A stretch of DNA of 14,083 nt from assembly GCA_948482865.1 (NCBI GenBank), contig CAOMHR010000021.1, forward strand, positions 1 through 14,083. The letters are read 5' to 3'. Made by a program: the position numbers and the translations under genes. Of the stretch, positions 1 to 7,287 are shown one piece after another. Every line of letters starts with the position of its first letter. Within the stretch, counting starts at the first letter, position 1. The DNA is from Christensenellaceae bacterium. Lineage in GTDB: Bacteria; Bacillota; Clostridia; Christensenellales; Borkfalkiaceae. The notes beneath the pieces were generated by a model. That model made no database searches. It was given only the letters and a program-made list of their open reading frames with translations, and was not told the DNA's origin.

Positions 1-1280
1 GAGTGGGTACGGTTTTGGACCTTATCGGTAAAGTGAGCGAAATGTCTAAGGGCTACTCAAACCTGACGGTGGGCGAAATAGAAGAATTGCTTCCCGTTAT
101 GGGCGCGCTGACTTCTAAAATCGAAAGCGAGCTTAACAACTACGTAACCTTGCAGGACGGCGAGTTGCAGGCTGTCAAACTGGGCGGGTTGAGCGAATTT
201 TTAGGCGGTCTCGCGGACAGGGTCAACGTTGCAAAACTCATAGGTACGACCACCGATAACGCAATTCTCGTCTATATGAGTTACGGCGTGCGCGGACTTT
301 ACGAAGACAACGGCGTGTGGTATGCAAAATACAAAGACGAGTTTGCGGGAAGCGGTGAAGAAGCGGCGGTTTACGATTGCGTTCTCGAACTTAACGAGAG
401 CGGTAAAATAGACGGCGCTTATTACGAAAAAGACGGCGAGCGCGTGTATACGCCCTTTTTAACCCTTGAAAACGTAAAAGAGCGCGTGAACGGCGTGTGC
501 AACGAACTTACAATCGGCGAAATGGTGCCCATATCAAGCAGCGACAGAATTTTGGGTTCAATTAAAAATTCTACCGTAAATACTATTTCGCAGGATATAA
601 ATAATCTGTGCATACAGCAGATTTTCGCAAACGAAGTTTACGCCCGCGAAACGTCGCCCAACGGCGAATTTCCCGAAGCGGAAGTTTATCTTGCCGTTAC
701 GGACGAGAGTAGTTTTTACGCAGCCGACGGCTATGACGAGACATTGATTTATTACAACCTTGAAGGCGGCAACTACGTCCTTGCGGGCAATAACGGAAAG
801 CTCGCGGCAGATGCTTACGGCGACGGCAGCGGGTTGTACACGCTGGGCGCGGGCAAGATTTTGTACGATTCGTCATATCTGTATTACACTATGGACGAAG
901 ACGGCGATATTCAAATGATAAACTCAGGCGACGTGAACGCGGGCAGGGCTGAAGCGCCCGTAAACGGCGAAGAGATTTATACCTACGGTTCGGCTTCGCC
1001 CCTTTGGAAACTGTTGATTTATATGGACGAAGAAGAAAAGGCGTTCACTTTCAACAACGTCGGTTCTATGATTACTAACGTTTCCAAAAATACCCAGGGT
1101 ACGCCTATGCGCGAGCTGGACGCGGCGGGGATTTTAACCTTTGAAAACAAGGCGGACCTTGAAGTAATGATAAAACACACCAAGGACGGCGTAACGGTGA
1201 CCGAACCGTTGGGTGATATCTCCCTTGAAGAAGTAATAGGAATCGCCGTTTCATACTTCAAAGTAATAGAAGGAATGTAA
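1..1280 (+). CDS. 3' part of a large repeat-containing protein of unknown function (5'-truncated by the window)
   Basis: The frame is open from the first bases to a TAA at 1278-1280. The first possible start (GTG at 3) has no ribosome binding site, so this is the C-terminal part, about 425 residues, of a longer protein. I do not recognise a catalytic family. Two related modules are visible: one begins NLTVGEIEELLP (about residues 20-31) and one ELTIGEM (about residues 168-174), and each is followed by a helical stretch. Between and after them are Tyr/Gly/Asp-rich beta-type segments such as VYYTMDEDGDI-like stretches near residues 280-310. There is no transmembrane segment or sorting signal in the visible part. 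The composition is acidic and Gly/Tyr/Asn rich, which suggests an extracytoplasmic protein; that is inference. It is transcribed towards the ribosomal operon but separated from it by a hairpin and a strong promoter. Confidence 0.75.
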   Translation, partial: VGTVLDLIGKVSEMSKGYSNLTVGEIEELLPVMGALTSKIESELNNYVTLQDGELQAVKLGGLSEFLGGLADRVNVAKLIGTTTDNAILVYMSYGVRGLYEDNGVWYAKYKDEFAGSGEEAAVYDCVLELNESGKIDGAYYEKDGERVYTPFLTLENVKERVNGVCNELTIGEMVPISSSDRILGSIKNSTVNTISQDINNLCIQQIFANEVYARETSPNGEFPEAEVYLAVTDESSFYAADGYDETLIYYNLEGGNYVLAGNNGKLAADAYGDGSGLYTLGAGKILYDSSYLYYTMDEDGDIQMINSGDVNAGRAEAPVNGEEIYTYGSASPLWKLLIYMDEEEKAFTFNNVGSMITNVSKNTQGTPMRELDAAGILTFENKADLEVMIKHTKDGVTVTEPLGDISLEEVIGIAVSYFKVIEGM

Positions 1281-1303
1281 CAGGTAAATAAAAAAATTAT
1301 GAC

Positions 1304-1336
1304 GCCCCCGATTGAATTTGTTTGACAATCTGGGGC
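1304..1336 (+). terminator. Hairpin after the truncated gene, overlapping the rpsF -35 box
   Basis: GCCCCCGATTG (1304-1314) pairs with CAATCTGGGGC (1326-1336) with one mismatch and an 11-nt loop. The 3' side is only weakly T-rich. It probably terminates the upstream gene. The -35 hexamer of the next promoter (1322-1327) lies in the loop and the start of the 3' arm. Confidence 0.4.
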
Positions 1337-1350
1337 GGTTAATTTATAAT
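1322..1350 (+). promoter_or_regulatory. Consensus sigma-A promoter of the rpsF-ssb-rpsR operon
   Basis: TTGACA (1322-1327) and TATAAT (1345-1350) are both perfect consensus, with a 17-nt spacer. This is the strongest promoter in the window and fits ribosomal protein expression. Transcription should start near 1357. Confidence 0.9.
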
Positions 1351-1356
1351 GAAATA

Positions 1357-1399
1357 ACCTTGCATACCGTAGGTGGTATGCCGATTAAGTCCGGGAGGT
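1357..1399 (+). promoter_or_regulatory. Candidate S6:S18-binding leader RNA of rpsF
   Basis: The short leader folds into GCATACC (1362-1368) paired with GGTATGC (1375-1381). A possible outer helix, ACCT (1357-1360) with AGGT (1396-1399), would cover the Shine-Dalgarno sequence. Two CCG triplets (1381-1383 and 1391-1393) lie in the unpaired 3' strand. Known rpsF leaders bind the S6:S18 complex through a stem with a CCG-containing asymmetric loop and repress their own operon. The match here is by eye only. Confidence 0.45.
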
Positions 1400-1406
1400 G
1401 AAAAAT

Positions 1407-1691
1407 ATGAAAACTTACGAAATGCTTTACGTTTTGGACAACGCTGTTTCCGACGAAGGGAAAGAAGCGCACGTCAAAAAGTTTGAAGACGTTGTTACGT
1501 CTTCGGGCGGTAAAGTCATTACCACAGACAAGTGGGGCGCAAAGAAGTTGGCTTATCCCATCAATTATAAGACCGACGGTTATTACGTTTTAATGACTTT
1601 TGAAGCGGAAGGTTCGGTAGTGAAAGAACTTGACAGAGTTGCAGGTCTTTCAACCGAAGTTTTGAGAGTTGTAACCACATCAAAGAATTAA
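1407..1691 (+). CDS. rpsF: 30S ribosomal protein S6
   Basis: S6 is a component of the small-subunit platform that binds 16S rRNA as a heterodimer with S18. The 94-residue product starts MKTYEMLYVLD and carries the family landmarks: the KWGAKKLAYPI segment in the middle and the late DRVAGLSTEVLRVVT strand. The length matches bacterial S6. The ATG at 1407 is preferred over an in-frame GTG at 1398, because the Shine-Dalgarno GGGAGGTG (1393-1400) overlaps that GTG and sits 6 nt before the ATG. It is the first gene of the conserved rpsF-ssb-rpsR operon; ssb follows after 10 nt. The upstream leader may mediate autogenous control by S6:S18. Confidence 0.97.
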   Translation: MKTYEMLYVLDNAVSDEGKEAHVKKFEDVVTSSGGKVITTDKWGAKKLAYPINYKTDGYYVLMTFEAEGSVVKELDRVAGLSTEVLRVVTTSKN

Positions 1692-1701
1692 GGGACAAAA
1701 G

Positions 1702-2115
1702 ATGAACAGAGTATTTTTAATAGGTAATTTAACCCGCGACCCCGAGTTGACCGAAACTTCTTCGGGCATTGCAATTTGCCGTTTTTCAATTGCGGTGAAC
1801 AGAAATTATTCGTCGAACGACGGCGAAAGAAAGACCGATTTCTTCAATTGCGTGGCGTGGCGCGGTTTAGGCGAAAACGTGGCAAGGTATGCCAAAAAGG
1901 GTAATAAGGTTGCGGTTATGGGTTCGGTTGAACTGCGCAACTACGAAGACAGCCAGGGCGTAAAGAGAACGGGCGTTGACATTGTTTGCAGCGACGTTGA
2001 ATTTTTGACTCCCAGAGGCTCGCAGGGCGGCGACGATTACGAAGCCCCCGCGCCCGCTGAAAAAAAGCGCGCGGCGTTACAGTCGTTTGACGACGATTCG
2101 GACATACCCTTCTAA
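1702..2115 (+). CDS. ssb: Single-stranded DNA-binding protein
   Basis: The protein coats single-stranded DNA in replication, repair and recombination and recruits partner proteins through its C-terminal tip. The 137 residues show the OB-fold core (about 1-105), beginning MNRVFLIGNLTRDPEL, with the conserved FFNCVAWRG and GSVELRNYED segments. A short acidic Pro/Ala linker follows, and the tail ends DDDSDIPF, the canonical acidic partner-binding tip. The length is that of a short clostridial SSB. AAGGGA (1690-1695) serves as ribosome binding site and overlaps the rpsF stop codon, so translation of the two is probably coupled. It sits between rpsF and rpsR, the standard Bacillota arrangement. 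Confidence 0.97.
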   Translation: MNRVFLIGNLTRDPELTETSSGIAICRFSIAVNRNYSSNDGERKTDFFNCVAWRGLGENVARYAKKGNKVAVMGSVELRNYEDSQGVKRTGVDIVCSDVEFLTPRGSQGGDDYEAPAPAEKKRAALQSFDDDSDIPF

Positions 2116-2133
2116 AAATTAAGGAGATAAATT

Positions 2134-2388
2134 ATGGAAGAGAATAAAACAGCTCCCGTTAAAAAGAGCTATAAAAGAATTCCCCGCAAAAAGGTTTGCG
2201 TTTTCTGTCAGGAAAAGGTTACTGAAATCGATTACAAGGACGTAGCCCGCCTGAAAAAATTTGTAGCCGAAAGCGGAAAAATTCTGCCCCGCAGAATGAG
2301 CGGTACTTGCGCAAAGCACCAGAGAGAACTTTCTACCGCAATAAAGCGCGCAAGAGTTGCCGCACTGCTTCCTTTCAAAGCAGAATAA
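2134..2388 (+). CDS. rpsR: 30S ribosomal protein S18, zinc-binding form
   Basis: S18 partners S6 on the platform of the 30S subunit. The 84-residue product carries the S18 core [20 protein letters not shown] and the end [12 protein letters not shown]. Cys22, Cys25, Cys59 and His62 (CVFC and TCAKH) form a complete CxxC/CxxH set, so this is the zinc-containing (C+) paralogue type, not the zinc-free form replaced under zinc starvation. A ribosome binding site AAGGAGA lies at about 2120-2126. It is the last gene of the operon, followed directly by a rho-independent terminator. Confidence 0.97.
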   Translation: MEENKTAPVKKSYKRIPRKKVCVFCQEKVTEIDYKDVARLKKFVAESGKILPRRMSGTCAKHQRELSTAIKRARVAALLPFKAE

Positions 2389-2396
2389 AACAGTTT

Positions 2397-2423
2397 AAAA
2401 CAGCCTTTAAAGGCTGTTTTTTT
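2397..2423 (+). terminator. Rho-independent terminator of the rpsF operon
   Basis: AAACAGCC (2398-2405) pairs with GGCTGTTT (2412-2419) around a TTTAAA loop, and a T-run continues to 2423. It lies 9 nt after the rpsR stop codon. Confidence 0.92.
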
Positions 2424-2426
2424 ATG

Positions 2427-2462
2427 CATATGTGTGACGGCTAATTCGTCCGAACACATATG
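2427..2462. repeat. Inverted repeat with CATATGTGT arms
   Basis: CATATGTGT (2427-2435) is the exact reverse complement of ACACATATG (2454-2462). Inside it GACG (2436-2439) pairs with CGTC (2447-2450), leaving a 7-nt loop and a 3-nt bulge. It directly follows the rpsR terminator and lacks a T-tract, so it is not an ordinary terminator. The role is unknown. The rest of the 2463-2598 interval shows only a small CCTTG/CAAGG hairpin (2570-2583). Confidence 0.6.
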
Positions 2463-2598
2463 TACGCGTTCACTTTATAAATTTGCGCATATAAAAACGG
2501 CTTAATTTAACCGTAGTTCCCATATGGAATTTTACCACAGAAACAGAATATAAGTATAGGCGCGCTATACCTTGCGAGCAAGGCAAGTGCGCATTAAT

Positions 2599-2627
2599 TT
2601 TACATTTTAAATTGATTGTTGTATAAT
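2599..2627 (+). promoter_or_regulatory. Promoter of the small lipoprotein gene
   Basis: TTTACA (2599-2604) and TATAAT (2622-2627) are separated by 17 nt. Transcription should start near 2634, about 35 nt before the ATG. Confidence 0.75.
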
Positions 2628-2668
2628 AACAGAGCGTTAAACAGTAATTTAGCGGAGAATTGATTTCT

Positions 2669-3154
2669 ATGAAAAGAGCATTTACAAGTATCTTGTTTAG
2701 CTTAATTTTGTGTGTTACTATCAGTTTTATGGGTTGCGGTAATGAATTTGCCAAACAGGAATATAATGACGACGAAAAAATAGTACAAATTGCAGACCGC
2801 TATGCAAAGAGTAATTCGGTATTTAATGCAATAGAAGGCGGCTATTCACTTACTGCTTCACGATTTGACGGGCGCGAAACCTTATGGGAGAAGACACTTG
2901 AAGATAACGCAGAGATAGAAATACAAATTGATTTGAATATTACAAGCGGTAATGCAAAAGTTGTATTTATTGATAGCAATAATGACATAACCGTCTTGAT
3001 AGAACGTTTACAAAACAATTTAAATGAACTGACAACTACGAAAATGGTTTCTTTAACTAATGGGCTAAATAGGTTAAAGATTGTCGGATACGATTGCGAA
3101 GTCATAGACTTGAAAATATTATTTGACGAGCCGCACGTCGATAGCAACAACTAA
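2669..3154 (+). CDS. Small secreted lipoprotein, function unknown
   Basis: The 161-residue product opens with MKR, a hydrophobic stretch (about 5-20) and the lipobox-like FMGC with Cys23, so it is probably lipid-anchored on the outer face of the membrane. The mature part resembles the small beta-sandwich domains common in Clostridia lipoproteins: YSLTASRFDG, then alternating hydrophobic strands (AEIEIQIDLNI, NAKVVFIDS, GLNRLKIVGYDC). I cannot name a family. The ATG at 2669 is chosen over a TTG at 2660, because GGAG (2654-2657) is too close to the TTG and only the ATG gives a clean signal peptide. The gene stands alone with its own promoter and terminator. Its DNA is clearly more AT-rich than the neighbouring genes and uses many ATA/AAT/TTA-type codons, which may indicate recent acquisition. 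Confidence 0.8.
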   Translation: MKRAFTSILFSLILCVTISFMGCGNEFAKQEYNDDEKIVQIADRYAKSNSVFNAIEGGYSLTASRFDGRETLWEKTLEDNAEIEIQIDLNITSGNAKVVFIDSNNDITVLIERLQNNLNELTTTKMVSLTNGLNRLKIVGYDCEVIDLKILFDEPHVDSNN

Positions 3155-3187
3155 ATTTCAATTTATCTTTCTAAAAGGTTTGTAGTA

Positions 3188-3222
3188 AAAAGCTCTCGAA
3201 CATATCGTTCGAGAGCTTTTGT
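3188..3222. terminator. Bidirectional terminator between convergent genes
   Basis: AAAAGCTCTCGAAC (3188-3201) pairs perfectly over 14 bp with GTTCGAGAGCTTTT (3207-3220), with a 5-nt loop. On the minus strand the arm ends in a T-run (complement of A3187-A3191), so it can stop both the lipoprotein transcript and that of the pectate lyase, which ends about 100 nt away. Confidence 0.88.
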
Positions 3223-3319
3223 CCTTGCTTGAAAGTATAACTATTAATAATTTAGTTTTTTAATCCCCTATGGGAAGTGCGCTTAACATTAAGCCGCTTT
3301 TTGTTACGGTACTAATTGT

Positions 3320-6300
3320 TTAAGCCGCTTCAAGCAGAACGTAGCAGAGATTGGGGTCGCCGCTCGCCTTTGTTATGCTGTGGTTGCCTGCGGCAAGGCT
3401 GTCTATCACGATAAATCCGTCGTTGTCGTCGTCCTTGTACACGGTTCCGTCTATTTTCAACTGACCGCCCGCAGTACCGATTTTTATGGTAATCTTTTTA
3501 TCCGCGGCGGTAGTAAACGTAACGCTTGTGGCCGACTCCATTTTTAACGGCGAATTATAGGTTGTGTCGTTATATTCGAAGCTTTCTTTACTGTTGTATT
3601 TACCCGAAACCGTGAATCCTGCGTCCGTCGCAAGAGCGGGGTTGTCGCCTGTAAAGATGGCAACCGTAGTCTGTTCCGATATCTCTTTAATCGCATCTTC
3701 GGCGTCCGTAAGTTTTGTTATATCGCCAACCAGAGTTTTTTGCGTTTCGGTCAGCTTGTCGTACGCGTCGCGCGCCGCTTTGACGGCTGCGGCGTCCGTC
3801 ATTTTAATATCTGCTTTCGCGGGGAGAGCGGCTATCATATCTCTTACGGAGTAGGGAGCGAGAGCAGCTTCAAGCTGTGCAATTCCGGAAGTTACTTTGT
3901 TTATGTCAGTAACTCCGCTCTGTTGTTCGGGCGTGAGCTTGTCGTAAGCGGACTTGACTTTTTTATAGCTGTCAAGCAACGCTTTTATGTCCGTTTCGCC
4001 GACGGCGGAAGAAGGGGCCGCCAACGCGCCGATCTGGTTGTTTATCGCCAATACCGCCCTGTTTGCCCAGTCGTTTTCCGCGGAAGTAAGGAGAGAGTAG
4101 TTGGTAACTCTGTCTTTTAAAGCTGCGGGAAGATTGTCGTAAGCCCTTCTCGCGTCTTCAATCGCGGGGTAGCTGTCGTCGCCGACCGTTCCGATTGCGG
4201 AAATAAGGTTTTCAACGTTTCGGATTGAAAGGTCGTTGTAGGCGCTTTGCGCGGCTGAAAGTTTTTCGCGCTGACCGGGATAAGCCGCGTCGAACGCCGC
4301 AATTTCATCACCGTTCAGAGAGTTTAAAAGACTCTGCGCTTCGGCAATAGCCGCGCCGCTTGAAAGCGTTACGTTGCCGATAGCATTTATCGCATTGTTC
4401 AGATTTTCAAGTTTAGCCTGCGCCGAACCCGCAGTTGATCTGAATTTCAGCTCCGAAACAGTTACTTCTTTCGCGTTTGCACCCGTGCGCGTTCCCGTTC
4501 CCGAAGAAATACTGTACACTCCCGCGGGAAGAACAACGCTTACCTGAGTGCCCTTGGAAACGTAAACCGTTCCGTCTGATTTTATGAGTTCCGCAAGATA
4601 GTCGGGCGACCCAGCTTCGGATTTGAACGAAACTTCGGTTTCAGTCGCCAGCATAAATGTTATAATCTGACCCTTGCCCTTTACGGACACGCCTTTTACG
4701 GGTATTCCCGAAAGATTGTGGAACATTACTCCGTTTACGGTAGCGTCGTTTTTGGCGTCAGGCATTGTGATTACAAGTTCGCCGTCGTCGGGTACAGGTA
4801 CCGCGGTAGCGGGTGATTTTTGTACTACGTTGGCTTTGAAGGGAGTGGAAGAGTCTTTCTTGGGGTTATTGTTGTACCAGCCGTTTACACCTGCAAACTG
4901 CAAAACTTTTATTCTCGCAGTTATGGAATCGTCCAGAAGACAGTCGCTCTGTTTTGTCTGCGCGTTGTAATAGAACATTTCGGGGTTTGTATCGAAGTCG
5001 GCTAAACTTCTGCCGTCGCGGTATACGCAACTGTTTGAAACTGCTTCTTCGCGGGAATTTACTGTCTTGAAAGTGCCTGTGTTGCCCCAGCAACCGTAGC
5101 AGGTGTTTGCCCACGATTTTACTATGCCGCCCCTTGTAAGCTGCTTGCAGTTAAAGTAATAGTTGCTTTCGCTGAAAATGAACGACGTGCCGTCTGCGTC
5201 GTGTACGTAATCGTTTGTGCCGTCGTCGGCGGTTGAAACGTAGTTGTTGTAAAAGTGTACGTTAGAGTTTCTTACGTAAGGCACGCGCGAACCGCAGTTG
5301 TTCCACCAGTTGTGGTGCATTGTCACGTTATACTGCAAATTACTTGTGGACGCGCCTATAAGATTTGTTTTATGGCAGTCCGTAAAATAGTTGTAAGAAA
5401 GGGTGAAGTACTCGCCGCGTTTAAAGTCGCAGCTTCCGTCGCCTTCGGCTTTGTCGCTTTCTGTGGGTGCGCCGCAGTAGCCGGGCAGGAAAGTATTGTC
5501 ATGTACCCAGCAGTGGGTCACGGGGGCTTTGGTAAAGTCTTTCAAAGGTTCCTGTACGTTTCCTTCCATACCTATTGCGTCTTCGGGATAGTTTTGGAAA
5601 GTCAGGTTTCTCACTTCAAAGTTTGAACCCGCGCCGTTTGTCTTGTAATTCGTGTCGTTGTTTACAAGGTGGAAGCCCCAGCCGTAAATGGTTGCGTCTA
5701 TGCCTATGCCTTCCAGAGTAAGGTTTTTCGCGCTTATCATACGCGCCATTCTGCCGTTGTCGCCCTTGGTTCCGCCGTTTTCTTCCGAGTTGTAAGCCGT
5801 TAATCCGTCAATCAGCGAAACCATAGCGCCTTCCTGGGTTTCGTCTTTTTCCGCGTTTACGGTGCCTATAAATCTCACGGCAACCGCTCCGTACGTAAAG
5901 CACAGTTTTGTTATGCCGTAATTGTTAATCTGTCCGCTGTACGCGCGGTTGTTAAGAATCCAGCCTATGCCCGGTTTGCCCTGATAGAGATATTGTGTTA
6001 AATCTACTTTCTTTCCGTTTACGTATCCGTAATTTACCGTGTTCTTGTTTTCTTCGGTGACGTAAATAATAAGAGTGTTGTCCTTTACCGTGCCGTCGTC
6101 GTTGTATGCGCCAACGCCTTCTGTATGGTTAAAATGGGCGTAGCCCGAGCGGTCGTACGCTCCGACCGAAACGTCGTTCAGCTCTATTGCGCTTGCTCCG
6201 CCCGAAGGCTGGATTTTTACGTCGTAATCGCCCGCTTTTATACCAACTACGTCTACTCTTGCAACGCTGTCGCCTGCTGCGCGGACAAGCTCGCCGTCAA

Positions 6301-7024
6301 CGTTTATCCAGCTGTTTGCGTCCGCCGCTTTGTAGCTGACTGTTGCCTGAGAAGGCGCGCCGTCCGTCCATTCTACGTAAAGACTTTCGTTATACCCGCC
6401 GTAAGCCTGTATTTTGGAGTCAAGGGGGGACCACTTTGCAATTAAGGTTATGTTTTGGGTAATAACGTTGTTAAAGTCGTATTTGCTGTCTCCGAGATAC
6501 CAGCCTAAAAACCGGTAGCCCGCGCGTTCGGGAGTGACTTTAAACGCGCAACCGCCTTCTTCCACAGACTGGGTAGCAACGTCGTTGCCGCCGTCGGAAT
6601 TGAATGTGACGGTGTATCTTTTAGTTTCTTCGCCGCCGGTTTTTGTTTTCCACTTGGCGTAGAGAACGGTGTTCTGCGTAATTTTCGTCGCGCCGACAGT
6701 GAAGGGAAGGGCGGTGCATTCTTCGTCCATATACCAGCCCAGAAAAATTGCGTCGTCGCGCTTCGGGCTTTCGACAGAGACGGTTCCGTTTTTGCTTACT
6801 TTAATCGAAGGGTAAGCCCCGCTGTCAACGTTTTTAAATTCAACGGTGTATTTTACCGAAGCATCGGGTGTTTCATCGCCTTCGTTGGGGGGTGTTCCGG
6901 TATTGCCGCCCGGGGGGTCGTTGCCGGGTTTACTGCCGGTATTGCAGGCTGCAACAGAGATTGCGAACGCCAGCGACAAAACGGCGATCAAAACCAACTT
7001 TAACAAGTTTTTAATTGTTCTCAT
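3320..7024 (-). CDS. Multidomain extracellular pectate lyase (PL1) lipoprotein
   Basis: This is a 1234-residue, probably lipid-anchored enzyme that would cleave polygalacturonate by Ca2+-dependent beta-elimination. In order: signal peptide with lipobox VAAC (Cys27); Gly/Pro-rich linker; two InlB-type beta-grasp repeats (about 57-125 and 135-198, each with FLGWY and ending AKW); a fibronectin-III-like segment (about 205-290); a PL1 right-handed beta-helix (about 300-660); a beta-sandwich (about 745-860); about four helical repeats (875-1115) with motifs such as AYDKLTETQ; and a second, related beta-sandwich to the end. PL1 landmarks are CWVHD (505-509), GDGSCDFKRG with Asp533, and the HHN...RVPYVR block (570-585) with the conserved R-x-P-x-x-R. 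AAGGAG (7035-7030) precedes the ATG. There is no LPxTG or dockerin. The gene is single, with no sugar transporter or regulator beside it. The PL1 call is strong; the accessory-domain names are by resemblance. Confidence 0.93.
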   Translation of the reverse strand: MRTIKNLLKLVLIAVLSLAFAISVAACNTGSKPGNDPPGGNTGTPPNEGDETPDASVKYTVEFKNVDSGAYPSIKVSKNGTVSVESPKRDDAIFLGWYMDEECTALPFTVGATKITQNTVLYAKWKTKTGGEETKRYTVTFNSDGGNDVATQSVEEGGCAFKVTPERAGYRFLGWYLGDSKYDFNNVITQNITLIAKWSPLDSKIQAYGGYNESLYVEWTDGAPSQATVSYKAADANSWINVDGELVRAAGDSVARVDVVGIKAGDYDVKIQPSGGASAIELNDVSVGAYDRSGYAHFNHTEGVGAYNDDGTVKDNTLIIYVTEENKNTVNYGYVNGKKVDLTQYLYQGKPGIGWILNNRAYSGQINNYGITKLCFTYGAVAVRFIGTVNAEKDETQEGAMVSLIDGLTAYNSEENGGTKGDNGRMARMISAKNLTLEGIGIDATIYGWGFHLVNNDTNYKTNGAGSNFEVRNLTFQNYPEDAIGMEGNVQEPLKDFTKAPVTHCWVHDNTFLPGYCGAPTESDKAEGDGSCDFKRGEYFTLSYNYFTDCHKTNLIGASTSNLQYNVTMHHNWWNNCGSRVPYVRNSNVHFYNNYVSTADDGTNDYVHDADGTSFIFSESNYYFNCKQLTRGGIVKSWANTCYGCWGNTGTFKTVNSREEAVSNSCVYRDGRSLADFDTNPEMFYYNAQTKQSDCLLDDSITARIKVLQFAGVNGWYNNNPKKDSSTPFKANVVQKSPATAVPVPDDGELVITMPDAKNDATVNGVMFHNLSGIPVKGVSVKGKGQIITFMLATETEVSFKSEAGSPDYLAELIKSDGTVYVSKGTQVSVVLPAGVYSISSGTGTRTGANAKEVTVSELKFRSTAGSAQAKLENLNNAINAIGNVTLSSGAAIAEAQSLLNSLNGDEIAAFDAAYPGQREKLSAAQSAYNDLSIRNVENLISAIGTVGDDSYPAIEDARRAYDNLPAALKDRVTNYSLLTSAENDWANRAVLAINNQIGALAAPSSAVGETDIKALLDSYKKVKSAYDKLTPEQQSGVTDINKVTSGIAQLEAALAPYSVRDMIAALPAKADIKMTDAAAVKAARDAYDKLTETQKTLVGDITKLTDAEDAIKEISEQTTVAIFTGDNPALATDAGFTVSGKYNSKESFEYNDTTYNSPLKMESATSVTFTTAADKKITIKIGTAGGQLKIDGTVYKDDDNDGFIVIDSLAAGNHSITKASGDPNLCYVLLEAA

Positions 7025-7057
7025 TTTTTCTCCTTATCACTTTGACTAATTACTTCA

Positions 7058-7086
7058 ATTATATCACCTTAATATATTAATAGAAA
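7058..7086 (-). promoter_or_regulatory. Candidate promoter of the pectate lyase gene
   Basis: On the minus strand a perfect TATAAT (7063-7058) lies 33 nt before the ATG. The hexamer 17 nt upstream, TTTCTA (7086-7081), is a poor -35. The -10 is convincing; the -35 is not, and an activator may be needed. Confidence 0.4.
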
Positions 7087-7210
7087 TGGGTAACGCAAAA
7101 AGTACTATGTTCAATATGCACAAAAAAGAAAGATTTTTACAAATTTTGGTGATTTTTAACAATGTATGCAAAATATTAAGCCCTTGCCATTCCCGTTTGT
7201 TGCGTGCGGC

Positions 7211-7239
7211 TTGCAAATCCGTGGGAATTGTAATAAAAT
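7211..7239 (+). promoter_or_regulatory. Promoter of the DUF3592-like gene
   Basis: TTGCAA (7211-7216) and TAAAAT (7234-7239) are spaced by 17 nt, about 48 nt before the start codon. It is divergent from the pectate lyase promoter in the same 263-nt intergenic region. Confidence 0.6.
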
Positions 7240-7287
7240 AAAATCCGAAACACGGTACAAACATATAAAAATGTCTGAGGGATTGTA

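Noticed and set aside
2470..2754. Minus-strand open frame antisense to the lipoprotein start
   Set aside because: It overlaps the lipoprotein's promoter and signal peptide, has low-complexity content and no ribosome binding site or family resemblance.
3320..7024. Pectate lyase as the target of the DGR
   Set aside because: Its C terminus shows no RLRSG or VRPAL-like segment and no DNA similarity to the template, so it is not the variable protein.
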